Origin: Aerophototrophica crusticola
GTDB taxonomy: Bacteria > Pseudomonadota > Alphaproteobacteria > Azospirillales > Azospirillaceae
Length of the DNA: 64,000 nucleotides
Direction: 5' to 3'
Assembly (NCBI GenBank): GCA_001939945.1
Contig: MOEB01000001.1
Location: 389,595-453,594, forward strand
The notes under the pieces were generated by a model. The model made no database searches. It worked only from the letters and a program-made list of their open reading frames with translations, and was not told the DNA's origin. Position numbers and translations under genes: made by a program. Shown here one piece after another: positions 44,263-53,000 of the stretch; positions within the stretch are counted from its first letter, which is position 1, and every line of letters starts with the position of its first letter.

Positions 44263-46526
44263 CTGACGCCGCACTCGAGATCCTGGACAAGCGCCTCGCC
44301 GAAGCCCTGGGCGAGCGGTACCTGTCCTACGCCCTGTCCACCATCGTCTCCCGCTCGCTGCCGGACGTGCGCGACGGGTTGAAGCCGGTGCACAGGCGGC
44401 TGCTGTTCGCCATGAGCCAGCTGAAGCTGGACCCCAGCACGCCGCCCAAGAAATGCGCCCGCGTGGTGGGTGACGTGATCGGCAAGTTCCACCCCCACGG
44501 CGACCAGTCCGTCTATGACGCGCTGGTGCGCCTGGCCCAAGACTTCGCCGCCCGGTATCCGCTGGTGGAGGGGCAGGGCAACTTCGGCAACATCGACGGC
44601 GATAACCCGGCGGCGATGCGCTACACCGAGGCCAAGATGACGGAGGTGGCGAAGGCCATGCTCTCCGGCATCGACGACGACGCGGTGGATTTCCGCCCCA
44701 CCTATGACGGGGAGCAGGAGGAGCCGGTCGTCCTGCCGGCGGCCTTCCCGAACCTGCTGGCCAATGGCTCTGCCGGCATCGCCGTGGGCATGGCCACCAG
44801 CATCCCGCCCCACAATGTGGGGGAGATCTGCGGTGCCCTGAACCTGATCATCGAGCGGGAACTGCTGCCCGTCCCGGAGAAACGCCGGCCGGTGACGGTG
44901 GACGAGCTGGTACAGTGGATCCCAGGCCCCGACTTCCCCACTGGCGGCGTGCTGGTGGAGAGCAAGGATGTCATCCGCGAATCCTACCGCACCGGCCGTG
45001 GCTCCTTCCGCCTGCGCGCCAAGTGGCACAAGGAGCCGCTGGGGCAGGGCACCTGGCAGGTGGTGGTCACGGAGATCCCATACCAAGTCGGCAAGTCCAA
45101 GCTGATCGAGAAGATGGCCGACCTGCTGGCGGAGCGGAAGCTGCCGCTGGTGGAAGACATCAAGGAGGAATCGGCGGAAGACGTCCGGCTGGTCATCGTG
45201 CCGAAGAGCCGGAACGTGGACCCGGCCGTGATGATGGAACAGGTGTTCCGCAACACGGACCTGGAGACCCGCTTCAGCCTGAACATGAACGTGCTGGATG
45301 GCGGCCTGGTGCCGCGCGTCATGACCCTGCACGAGGTGCTGCGCGCCTTCCTGGACCACCGGCAGGAGGTGCTGATCCGCCGCTCCCGCCACCGGCTGGC
45401 CCAGATCGACCATCGGCTGGAGGTGCTGGCGGGTTACCTGATCGCCTACCTGAACATCGATGAGGTGATCCGGATCATCCGCGAGGAGGATGAGCCGAAG
45501 AAGGAGATGATGGCCCGCTTCGGCCTGACCGACGTGCAGGCCGAGGCCATCCTGAACATGCGCCTGCGCTCCTTGCGCAAGCTCGAGGAATTCGAGATCA
45601 AGAAGGAGCACGATGCCCTGACCAAGGAGCGGGAGGGCCTGCAAGCCCTGCTGGAGGATGAGCGCAAGCGCTGGAAGTCCATCTCCAAGGAAGTGGCGGA
45701 GATGGACAAGAAGTTCGGCCGCTCTACCGCGTTGGGGGAGCGCCGGACGGAGATCGCGGACGCCCCGGCCGACATCGCCGTGCCGGTGGAGGCCCTGATC
45801 GAGCGGGAGCCGATCACCGTGTTCCTGTCGGAAAAGGGCTGGATCCGCGCCGTCTCCAAGCACCTGACCCCGGCCGAGGCCGCGGAGGCCAAGTACAAGG
45901 AGGGCGACAAGGAGAAGTTCGTCCTGCATGCGGAGACGACGGACAAGATCCTGCTCTTCGCCAGCACGGGCAAGTTCTACACCCTGTCCGCCGACAAGCT
46001 GCCCCGCGGCCGCGGCTTCGGGGAACCGGTACGGCTGATGGTGGACCTGGCCGACGCCGAGATCATCCATGTGCTGCGCCACCGCCCGGGCCAGAAGCTG
46101 ATAGTCGCCGCCACCGACGGCCGCGGCTTCCAGGTGGAGGCGGACGAGGTCGTGGCCCAGACCCGCGCCGGCAAGCAGGTGCTGAACGTGGGCGATGAGG
46201 GCTCCAGGGCCATGCTGGCCATACCGGTGGAGGGCGACACGGTGGCCGTCATCGGCAACAACCGCAAGCTCCTGGTCTTCCCGCTGGAACAGCTCCCCGT
46301 CATGGCCCGCGGCAAGGGTGTGGCGCTCCAGAAATACAAGGACGCCAGCCTGTCCGACCTGATGGTCTTCAAGCTGGCCGACGGCATCTCCTGGACCATG
46401 GGCGGCACGGCTGGCAAGACCCGCACGGTGGCCCAGCCGGAACTGAACGCCTGGATCGCCGACCGCGGCACCCCTGGCAAGATGGCCCCCAACGGCTTCC
46501 CGAAGGACAACAAGTTCCAGGACTGA
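44259..46526 (+). CDS. parC: DNA topoisomerase IV subunit A
   Basis: A 755-residue type II topoisomerase subunit that cuts and rejoins DNA to unlink daughter chromosomes. The active-site Tyr122 is in AAMRYTEAK, after [18 protein letters not shown] and the [20 protein letters not shown] winged-helix region; the place of E. coli Ser80 is Gln83, as seen in several alphaproteobacteria. A coiled-coil (about 430-490) and a short C-terminal beta-pinwheel (from ~510) complete it. The absence of the GyrA-type GxRxxRP repeat boxes supports ParC. parE is not here. Confidence 0.95.
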   Translation: MTDAALEILDKRLAEALGERYLSYALSTIVSRSLPDVRDGLKPVHRRLLFAMSQLKLDPSTPPKKCARVVGDVIGKFHPHGDQSVYDALVRLAQDFAARYPLVEGQGNFGNIDGDNPAAMRYTEAKMTEVAKAMLSGIDDDAVDFRPTYDGEQEEPVVLPAAFPNLLANGSAGIAVGMATSIPPHNVGEICGALNLIIERELLPVPEKRRPVTVDELVQWIPGPDFPTGGVLVESKDVIRESYRTGRGSFRLRAKWHKEPLGQGTWQVVVTEIPYQVGKSKLIEKMADLLAERKLPLVEDIKEESAEDVRLVIVPKSRNVDPAVMMEQVFRNTDLETRFSLNMNVLDGGLVPRVMTLHEVLRAFLDHRQEVLIRRSRHRLAQIDHRLEVLAGYLIAYLNIDEVIRIIREEDEPKKEMMARFGLTDVQAEAILNMRLRSLRKLEEFEIKKEHDALTKEREGLQALLEDERKRWKSISKEVAEMDKKFGRSTALGERRTEIADAPADIAVPVEALIEREPITVFLSEKGWIRAVSKHLTPAEAAEAKYKEGDKEKFVLHAETTDKILLFASTGKFYTLSADKLPRGRGFGEPVRLMVDLADAEIIHVLRHRPGQKLIVAATDGRGFQVEADEVVAQTRAGKQVLNVGDEGSRAMLAIPVEGDTVAVIGNNRKLLVFPLEQLPVMARGKGVALQKYKDASLSDLMVFKLADGISWTMGGTAGKTRTVAQPELNAWIADRGTPGKMAPNGFPKDNKFQD

Positions 46527-46528
46527 CC

Positions 46529-46615
46529 GTAGGTCGGATTAGGCGCGGACGCGCCGTAATCCGACGGTCCAAGGGCCGCGGTTGCGTCGGATTACGCTTC
46601 GCTAATCCGACCTAC
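46529..46615. repeat. Double REP-like hairpin repeat after parC
   Basis: Two hairpins face each other: GTAGGTCGGATTA...TAATCCGACG and CGTCGGATTA-CGCTTCGC-TAATCCGACCTAC. The outer arms GTAGGTCGGATTA / TAATCCGACCTAC are perfect 13-bp complements, and inner CGTAATCCGACG / CGTCGGATTACG are perfect 12-bp ones. This GTAGGTCGGATTAGCG type of REP is widespread among proteobacteria. It starts two bases after the parC stop. Confidence 0.85.
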
Positions 46616-46620
46616 AAACG

Positions 46621-46650
46621 AAGACCCCCGCCGCTCCCGGCGGGGGTCTT
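46621..46650. terminator. Bidirectional terminator between parC and the autotransporter gene
   Basis: Perfect 12-bp arms AAGACCCCCGCC / GGCGGGGGTCTT around GCTCCC, between convergent genes. The A/T pairs at the stem base give short T runs in both directions. Confidence 0.85.
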
Positions 46651-46664
46651 GCCTTTCAGCCCTG

Positions 46665-49160
46665 TCAGAACCCGACCCGCAGGGCGGCGCCCACGGCCAG
46701 GTCCGGGTCGTCGCCGCGGGCGAACAGGGTCTCCCCGTTCACCAGCAGGGTCACGCCCTGGCTGACCGCCAGGCCCAGGCCGGCGCCCACGCGCCAGCCG
46801 CTGTCGTCCGGCGCCGCCAACAGGGCGGTCTGGCTGCCCAGCGGGCTGGTGCGGCGGGTGGACAGGACGGTGGTGTAGGACCGGGTGTCATCCTTCGACA
46901 CGTCGGCCTGGTAGCCGGCGCGCAATTCCGGCACCAGGGCCATGCCACCGCCCAGATCGACGCTGGTCGACAGGTGGCCGCCCAGGTTCAGGGTGGTCTG
47001 CTTCACCGTCTGGCCGGGATGGTCCAGGTTCAGGTGGATGGCACTGCCCTCGTTCCAGGCGTCCAGCTTCAGCCGGTCGTATTTCACGCCCAGCACCGGG
47101 CCGAAGCGCCAGCCACCCGACTCCAGCACGCTGCCCAGCTCCACCGCGACGGAATGGCCGGTGCCCTCCGTCTCACCCGTGGCGGTCAGGCCATAGGCAA
47201 AGCTGTTGCGGCGGATGCCGTCCAGCTTCACGTCCACATAGCGATAGCTGACATCGGCGTAGAAGCCGCCCGGCAGGGCCAGGGTGGCATAGGGGCCCAC
47301 GCCCCAGCTCTTGCCCCGCGCCTCGCCCAGATCGCCGAAGTCACCATCCATGTCGGCATAGCCGAAACCGACGCCGACCCGCAGCGTGTCGGTGACGGCA
47401 TAATCGGCCCCCGCGCCCAGGCTCCACCCCTCCGGCTTGGACAGGCGGCTGGCGGAGTCGCTACGGTCCGCGCTGGCCCAGTCGCCCCCGGCGGCCAGGT
47501 CGAAGCTCCCCTGCTTGCGGTTGCCCGCGAAGCCGCCACGGATGGCCTGGGTGCGGCCGGTCTGGTCGGCCGCCGCCGCGCGCTGGCTGGACAGGCCCGT
47601 CTCCATCAGCGCCTGGCCCAGCAGGCCGCCGGTCAGTTGCTGGCTCTCGCTGGCCAGCGGGTCCACATAGGTGGGCAGGGTCAGCCGGTAGGCCAGCAGC
47701 ATGGTGTCGTTCTCGACACCCGACGCGTCCCGATAGGCGGCGCCGGCCTGGAAGCCGTCCTGGGTCACGAAGTCGTTGTCGTTGCCCACGAACAGGAAGA
47801 AGTCGTCCGGCCGCGCCGCGTCCAGGGCCGGGGCCAGGGTCAGCGCCTCCCACTTTTCCGACAGGCACTGGGTGCGGCAGTTGGGGTTGTTGGCGGCACC
47901 GTTGACCAGGCCGAACTTGGCCAGCTGGGCCGCATCGTTCATGTCCACGAAGCTGGCGAACTGCACCGGGGTGATGCTGGCCGCCAGCACGCCATTGGGG
48001 GCGATGGGCGTGCCCGGCGTGTCATAGGCCGTGCCGGCGATGTTGGTGGCGCCGCTGATGTCGATCAGGTCGATGCGGCGGTAGAAGCTGGTGGGGCTGC
48101 TGTTCGGGGTGGCGCCGCTGCCATAGCCGTTGCCGTCGCGGGACAGCAGCAGGAACTGGGAATTGTTCAGGGCCAGCAGCTCGCTCTGCGCCGCCACACG
48201 GTTCAGGGGGCCGGCGGGGTTGCCGTTGTTGTTGTACTGGGGCAGCTGGATCACCCACTCGCCCTTCAGCACCGGGCTGCTGGGGTTGCTCACGTCATAG
48301 GACAGCAGCCTGGTGTTCCGGCGGCTGGTGTTGACGCTGGACCCGTTCAGGTCCTGGAAGGCGGCGGATTGCAGGGCCACGAACAGGGTCTTGCCGTCGG
48401 CGGACAGGCTCAGCCCCTCGAAGCCCTGGTTGTTCTGGCGGCCGGTGGTCGGGTTGGCCGGCGTGCCCTCCGCGGCGGCGAAGTTGTCCACCCCGGCGCG
48501 CTTGGGGATCAGGGCCTCGGGCGGGCGGATGGCGGACAGAAGCTGGCCGGACGCGCTGAACCGGTAGATGTAGGCACCGTACTCGTCACTGACCCACAGG
48601 CTGCCGTCCCGGGTGCGCACGATGGCCTCCGGGTCCAGGGCCAGCCGACCATTCCCCGCCTTGGGCAGGTTGGGCAGGCCGTTCGCCGCCGGGCGATAGG
48701 TCAGGGCCGTACCGTTGGTGCCGGGGTCGAAGCCGGTGAAGGGCGTGCCCGTATTGTCCGTGAACAGGATCGTGTCCCGCAGGGTCAGCCCGATCTGGTT
48801 CTGGGCCGTGGCGGAGGCACCGGTGAAGGGCGCGAAGGTCAGGTCCACCACATTGTAGCGCGGGATGTAGTTGGTGGTGGCGTTCACGTTGTAACCACGG
48901 TCCGGCAGGGTATAGAGCGTGGCGGCATAGCTGCCGTCGGCCCGCCGGGTCCAGGTCCGCAGGTCGATCTGCATGCCGGAGATGGACCCGAAGGTCTCCC
49001 CGAACTTGTCCTTCAGGTTGGCGGCCATCCGGCCCACGCCCTGCAGGCCCTGGTTGGTGAAGGTGGTGCCGTTCAGGGTGGTGGTGGACTGGGCCAGCAC
49101 CGGCAGGGCCAGGGTGGACAGCGCGGTCGCCAGCAACAGGCCGCGGAACGATGATGCCAT
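46665..49160 (-). CDS. Autotransporter with esterase-like phytase passenger domain
   Basis: An 831-residue outer membrane protein. A signal peptide (MASSFRGLLLATALSTLALP, cut at VLA-QS) is followed by a passenger (about 40-530) that fits the 'esterase-like activity of phytase' family: LYTLPDRGYN, PEAIVRTRDGSLWVSDEYGAYIYRF, NNQGFEGLSLSADGKTLFVALQS and FFLFVGNDNDF. A linker leads to a C-terminal autotransporter barrel (about 565-831) ending in AALRVGF with a terminal Phe. It may hydrolyse phosphate or carboxylic esters at the cell surface; the substrate is unknown. The family is not one of the usual adhesins or serine proteases. Confidence 0.88.
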   Translation of the reverse strand: MASSFRGLLLATALSTLALPVLAQSTTTLNGTTFTNQGLQGVGRMAANLKDKFGETFGSISGMQIDLRTWTRRADGSYAATLYTLPDRGYNVNATTNYIPRYNVVDLTFAPFTGASATAQNQIGLTLRDTILFTDNTGTPFTGFDPGTNGTALTYRPAANGLPNLPKAGNGRLALDPEAIVRTRDGSLWVSDEYGAYIYRFSASGQLLSAIRPPEALIPKRAGVDNFAAAEGTPANPTTGRQNNQGFEGLSLSADGKTLFVALQSAAFQDLNGSSVNTSRRNTRLLSYDVSNPSSPVLKGEWVIQLPQYNNNGNPAGPLNRVAAQSELLALNNSQFLLLSRDGNGYGSGATPNSSPTSFYRRIDLIDISGATNIAGTAYDTPGTPIAPNGVLAASITPVQFASFVDMNDAAQLAKFGLVNGAANNPNCRTQCLSEKWEALTLAPALDAARPDDFFLFVGNDNDFVTQDGFQAGAAYRDASGVENDTMLLAYRLTLPTYVDPLASESQQLTGGLLGQALMETGLSSQRAAAADQTGRTQAIRGGFAGNRKQGSFDLAAGGDWASADRSDSASRLSKPEGWSLGAGADYAVTDTLRVGVGFGYADMDGDFGDLGEARGKSWGVGPYATLALPGGFYADVSYRYVDVKLDGIRRNSFAYGLTATGETEGTGHSVAVELGSVLESGGWRFGPVLGVKYDRLKLDAWNEGSAIHLNLDHPGQTVKQTTLNLGGHLSTSVDLGGGMALVPELRAGYQADVSKDDTRSYTTVLSTRRTSPLGSQTALLAAPDDSGWRVGAGLGLAVSQGVTLLVNGETLFARGDDPDLAVGAALRVGF

Positions 49161-49317
49161 GGTGATTTCCCCGATCCTTCGTGAGGCTATTCTTTCGGGG
49201 TAGGCTGATACAGCCGCCGCGTGACGGCGGCGTTTCATCGGCATGTCAGGATTGTTGCGGTACGGCCCTGGCCGGTCCGTTTCCTTGGGCAGAATGGTCG
49301 CAGGGGCCGGAAGCGCG

Positions 49318-49350
49318 AAACCCCCGCCGGGAGGGCTCCCGGCGGGGGTT
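49318..49350 (-). terminator. Terminator of the spore coat U-like gene
   Basis: AACCCCCGCCGGGAG / CTCCCGGCGGGGGTT arms (minus strand) with a short loop, 18 bases downstream of the gene stop. The stem is long and strong; the T run is only two or three bases. Confidence 0.8.
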
Positions 49351-49367
49351 CCGTGCCTTGCCTGCGC

Positions 49368-49826
49368 TTACTTCGCGGCGATGGTCACGGTGACGGTGTC
49401 GGCGTATTCGCCGGCGATGTACTGGGCGCTGGCGGGGATGGTGACCTTCAGGTCCGCCTTGCGGCCAAACTGGGCAGTGGCGCGGTCGATCACCATCTGG
49501 CCGCCCAGGTTGCCGGACTGGCTCTCATACGCGACCTGGTAGTCGATGGCGTTGTTGCCACTGCGCAGCTTGCCAGCGTTGGCGGAGGCGAGGGTGATCC
49601 GGTAGCCCTGGCCGGCGTTGCAGGTCTCGGTGACGGAGCCGACGGTCTTCTGGTTCTCACCACCGCTCAGGTTCAGGCTCTGGCCCAGGTCCTGGACCTG
49701 GATGGTGCAGCTCTGGGTGACGGAGCCCTTGAGCTGGATGTTGCCGGAGGTGTTGGCGGAGGCGGGGGCCGCGGCGGCGACGGTGGCGGCGGCGAGCAGG
49801 GCGGCGGTGGCGAAGGACTTGAACAT
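49368..49826 (-). CDS. Spore coat protein U-like secreted protein
   Basis: A 152-residue exported protein with a signal peptide (MFKSFATAALLAAATVAAAA, cut at ASA-NT) and one beta-sandwich domain. The pattern C-x-I near VTQSCTIQVQDL, a second Cys in VTETCNAGQGYRITLAS, YQVAYESQSG and the closing YIAGEYADTVTVTIAAK resemble the spore coat U/fimbrial-type domain, found in secreted pilus-like proteins of many Gram-negatives. The two Cys may pair. No chaperone or usher gene is next to it, so it may be a free or self-assembling surface protein. GGAG lies seven bases before the chosen ATG. Confidence 0.75.
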   Translation of the reverse strand: MFKSFATAALLAAATVAAAAPASANTSGNIQLKGSVTQSCTIQVQDLGQSLNLSGGENQKTVGSVTETCNAGQGYRITLASANAGKLRSGNNAIDYQVAYESQSGNLGGQMVIDRATAQFGRKADLKVTIPASAQYIAGEYADTVTVTIAAK

Positions 49827-50297
49827 CGTGGGCTCCATCGGTTCGGTTTGGCGTTTGCGCCTTGATGCCGAGGAGTAATGCAGATCCGGTGCCAACCCGG
49901 TTGGCACGGCTGAATTTAGGGAAATCAAGAATTTAGAAGAAAGCCGCTTTGATCTGGTGGTCCTTGCATTTTGCAGAAACTTAGAAAATGCAAATGTTTT
50001 TGCACTATGCATGCGGAATGCAATGATCCTGTTGCCGCGCGCGGGACGGGCGTGGCACGGGTAGGCTGGCAGCAGAGTGTGGGGGCAGGGCGCAGGGTCT
50101 GATACTTCCGGGCAGTTGCCTCCCGCGGCTGGTGGGTCTCTGCGACACACCCTCGCAATGCACATGCCGTTTACAAAATCCGGCCCGGACCCGAGCCCTC
50201 CGCAACCCGGCCATCCCCGGCCGCACCCCACAAGCCGGTTGATCCGGCCAGCCCGCTCGGCCATTGTCGCAACGCTGTTGCGTGAAGGTGTGCGTTC
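49827..50297. other. Divergent control region of the spore coat U-like gene and cimA
   Basis: About 470 non-coding bases. The part next to the coat-U gene is strikingly AT-rich for this genome and contains many TGCA motifs. A perfect inverted repeat TTGCATTTT / AAAATGCAA (49964-49993, 12-base loop) is the clearest element and could be an operator. A small hairpin CGCAAC-GCT-GTTGCG stands just before cimA. No known riboswitch or leader peptide was recognised. Confidence 0.55.
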
Positions 50298-51914
50298 ATG
50301 AACGAAAGTAACCGGGTTTACCTGTACGACACGACCCTGCGGGACGGTGCCCAGACCTCCGGCGTGGATTTCACGGTGGCGGACAAGGCCGCCATCGCGC
50401 GGGAGCTGGACACCCTGGGCATTGATTACGTCGAGGGCGGCTGGCCCGGCGCGAACCCCACGGACGACGCCTTCTTCGCCGACGCGCCCAACCTGTCCCG
50501 CGCCCGCTTCACCGCCTTCGGCATGACAAGGCGCCCCGGCCGCAGCGCCGCCAATGACCCCGGCCTGAACGCCCTGCTGGACAGCGGCGCCCCCGCCGTC
50601 TGCATCGTGGGGAAGAGCTGGGACTTCCACGTGGACATGGCCCTGGGCATCACCCAGGCGGAGAACCTGTCCCTGATCCGCGACAGCATCGCCGCCATCG
50701 TCGCCCGGGGGCGGGAGGCGCTGTTCGACGCGGAGCATTTCTTCGACGGCTACAAGGCCAACCCCGACTTCACCCTGGCCTGCGCAAAGGCGGCCTATGA
50801 GGCCGGTGCCCGCTGGGTGGTGCTGTGCGACACCAATGGCGGCACCCTGCCGCATGAGGTGGAGGCCATCGTCACGGCGGTCGCCAAGTCGATCCCCGGC
50901 AGCCACTTGGGCATCCACTGCCACAACGACACGGAGAACGCGGTCGCCAACTCCCTGGCCGCCGTCCGGGCTGGGGCGCGCATGGTCCAGGGCACCCTGA
51001 ACGGGCTGGGGGAGCGGTGCGGCAACGCCAACCTGGTCAGCCTGCTGCCCACCCTGGTGCTGAAGCTGGGGTATGAGACGGGCGTGGGGCCCGACGGGCT
51101 GAAGCGCCTCGTCCACGCCTCCCGCCTGCTGGATGAGCGGCTGAACCGCGCCCCCAACCGCCACGCGCCCTATGTGGGGGAGGCGGCATTCGCCCACAAG
51201 GGCGGGCTGCACGTCTCCGCCGTCGCCCGCGACCCCAGCAGCTATGAGCATTTGGACCCCGCCCTGGTGGGCAACCGCCGGCATGTGCTGGTGTCGGACC
51301 AGGCTGGCCGCTCCAACATCCTGTCCCGCCTGATGGAGGTGGGTATCACCCTGTCCCCCGACGACCCGCGCATCGGCCAGCTGGTGGACACGGTGAAGAG
51401 GCGGGAGTTCGAGGGCTACGCCTATGACGGGGCGGAAGCCGGGTTCGAGCTGTTGGCCCGCCGCGCGTTGGGGGAGGTACCGGACTATTTCCACCTGACC
51501 AGCTTCCGCGTGCTGGATGAGCGGCGCTGGAACGCCCGCGGCGAGTTGGTCACCATGTCGGAGGCCACCACCAAGCTGGAGGTGGCGGGCGAAAGCCTGA
51601 TGACCGTGGCGGAGGGCAACGGCCCCGTGAACGCCCTGGACCAAGCCCTGCGCAAGGCCCTGATCCCCGCCTACCCGGCGCTGGAGGGCATGCGGCTGGT
51701 GGACTACAAGGTCCGCATCCTCACCCCCCAGGACGGCACCAAGGCCGTGACCCGGGTGATGATTGAGAGCGCGGATGCCACGGGCCATCGCTGGACCACG
51801 GTCGGCGTCTCCGCCAACGTCATCGACGCCAGCTTCAACGCCCTGTCGGACAGCATTACCTATTGCCTGTTCCGGGCCGGGGCGCGTATCGACAGCCGCA
51901 CGGCGGCGGCCTGA
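50298..51914 (+). CDS. cimA: (R)-citramalate synthase
   Basis: A 538-residue enzyme that joins pyruvate and acetyl-CoA into citramalate, a threonine-independent entry to isoleucine. The N-terminal TIM barrel has YDTTLRDGAQTSGVDF, the metal-binding HCHNDTENAVANSL and GTLNGLGERCGNANL. The C-terminal part (about 400-530) is the regulatory LeuA-like domain (KVRILTPQDGTKAVTRVMIES). The length and the DTTLRDGAQ variant mark CimA type rather than 2-isopropylmalate or homocitrate synthase. It is followed by trmJ after 36 bases. Confidence 0.93.
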   Translation: MNESNRVYLYDTTLRDGAQTSGVDFTVADKAAIARELDTLGIDYVEGGWPGANPTDDAFFADAPNLSRARFTAFGMTRRPGRSAANDPGLNALLDSGAPAVCIVGKSWDFHVDMALGITQAENLSLIRDSIAAIVARGREALFDAEHFFDGYKANPDFTLACAKAAYEAGARWVVLCDTNGGTLPHEVEAIVTAVAKSIPGSHLGIHCHNDTENAVANSLAAVRAGARMVQGTLNGLGERCGNANLVSLLPTLVLKLGYETGVGPDGLKRLVHASRLLDERLNRAPNRHAPYVGEAAFAHKGGLHVSAVARDPSSYEHLDPALVGNRRHVLVSDQAGRSNILSRLMEVGITLSPDDPRIGQLVDTVKRREFEGYAYDGAEAGFELLARRALGEVPDYFHLTSFRVLDERRWNARGELVTMSEATTKLEVAGESLMTVAEGNGPVNALDQALRKALIPAYPALEGMRLVDYKVRILTPQDGTKAVTRVMIESADATGHRWTTVGVSANVIDASFNALSDSITYCLFRAGARIDSRTAAA

Positions 51915-51950
51915 CCCTTACCCGCCGCCCAGCGGGAGAGTCGTCAGAGC

Positions 51951-52757
51951 ATGTCCAGCGGCACCAACCGTCGCGAACTGGCCAAGGCGGATGCGGCGGG
52001 CATCGCCGCCGGCGGGCCGGTGGTGATCCTGATCCAGCCCCAGATGGGGGAGAATATCGGCGCCTGCGCCCGGGCCATGCTGAACTGCGGCCTCACAGAG
52101 CTGCGCCTGGTGGCGCCCCGCGACGGCTGGCCGAACGAGAAGGCCGTCTCCGCCAGCGCCGGCGCCACCGCCGTGCTGGACGGGGTGAAGGTCTTCGACA
52201 CGACGGAGGCGGCGATATCCGACCTTCAGAAAATCTATTCGACCGCTGCCCGGGTGCGCGACCTGGTCAAGGACATCGTCACCCCGCGGGAGGCGGCGGC
52301 CGAGGTGCGTGCCCACATGGAGGCGGGCCGCCGCGTCGGCCTGATGTTCGGGCCGGAGCGCACGGGCTTGAACAATGACGACATTACCCTCAGCGACACC
52401 ATGATCTCCGTGCCGCTGAACCCCGGCTTCTCCTCCCTCAACCTCGCCCAGGCGGTGCTGCTGGTGGCCTATGAGTGGTGGATGGCGGGGGAGGCGGGGG
52501 AGACGGAACCCCGCTACACCCATACCGGCGCCAGCCGCCCGGCCACGAAGGAAGAGCTGCACAACCTCTTCGTCCATCTGGAGGGGGAACTGGACCAGAC
52601 CGGCTTCTACACCCACCCGGACAAGCGCCCCTCCATGATCCGCAACGTGCGCAACACGCTTCAGCGGGCGCACCTGACCGAACAGGAAATCCGCACCTTC
52701 CACGGCCTGATCGCCGCCCTGGTGGGCCGCAAGAAGCAGCGCACCCCGGGCGCTTAA
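51951..52757 (+). CDS. trmJ: tRNA/rRNA methyltransferase of the TrmJ type
   Basis: A 268-residue SPOUT methyltransferase. VVILIQPQMGENIGACARAMLNCGL and LRLVAPRDGWPNEKA form the N-terminal motif, GLMFGPERTGLNNDDI and VPLNPGFSSLNLAQAVLLVAYEWW the knot motifs that bind S-adenosylmethionine. The C-terminal helical extension (ELHNLFVHLEGELDQTGF, RNTLQRAHLTEQEIRTFHG) is typical of TrmJ, which 2'-O-methylates tRNA position 32. It is probably read with cimA. Confidence 0.92.
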   Translation: MSSGTNRRELAKADAAGIAAGGPVVILIQPQMGENIGACARAMLNCGLTELRLVAPRDGWPNEKAVSASAGATAVLDGVKVFDTTEAAISDLQKIYSTAARVRDLVKDIVTPREAAAEVRAHMEAGRRVGLMFGPERTGLNNDDITLSDTMISVPLNPGFSSLNLAQAVLLVAYEWWMAGEAGETEPRYTHTGASRPATKEELHNLFVHLEGELDQTGFYTHPDKRPSMIRNVRNTLQRAHLTEQEIRTFHGLIAALVGRKKQRTPGA

Positions 52758-52786
52758 GGGTTCAGGCACCCCGATATCACCAAGCC

Positions 52787-52955
52787 GAACGGTGCCCCTA
52801 GCGTCCCCTCCCCCAGTGGGGGAGGGACAGGGAGAGGGGTTGGGCTGTCTCCGGAAAGGGGAACCTGCGTACAGGGTCCTGCTGTCCTGCTCGCACCACC
52901 CCTCACCCTGTCCCTCTCCCGCCGGGAGAGGGGACGGTGCGGCTCCGTTCGACCT
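52787..52955 (+). repeat. 168-bp dispersed element, copy B
   Basis: The inverted partner of the element at 43222-43389. Its ends are imperfect terminal inverted repeats: CGAACGG...GCGTCCCCTCCCCC on the left and GGGAGAGGGGACGG...CCGTTCG on the right, each with an internal hairpin. It lies between trmJ and the convergent membrane protein gene and codes for nothing obvious. Confidence 0.85.
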
Positions 52956-53000
52956 GATTCAGGCGAGCTTTCGCATTGGGAAAGGACGCTGACCCGTCCC

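Noticed and set aside
52792-52992. 66-codon frame across the 168-bp element
   Set aside because: The same frame is not kept in copy A, and the translation has no domain or ribosome site.
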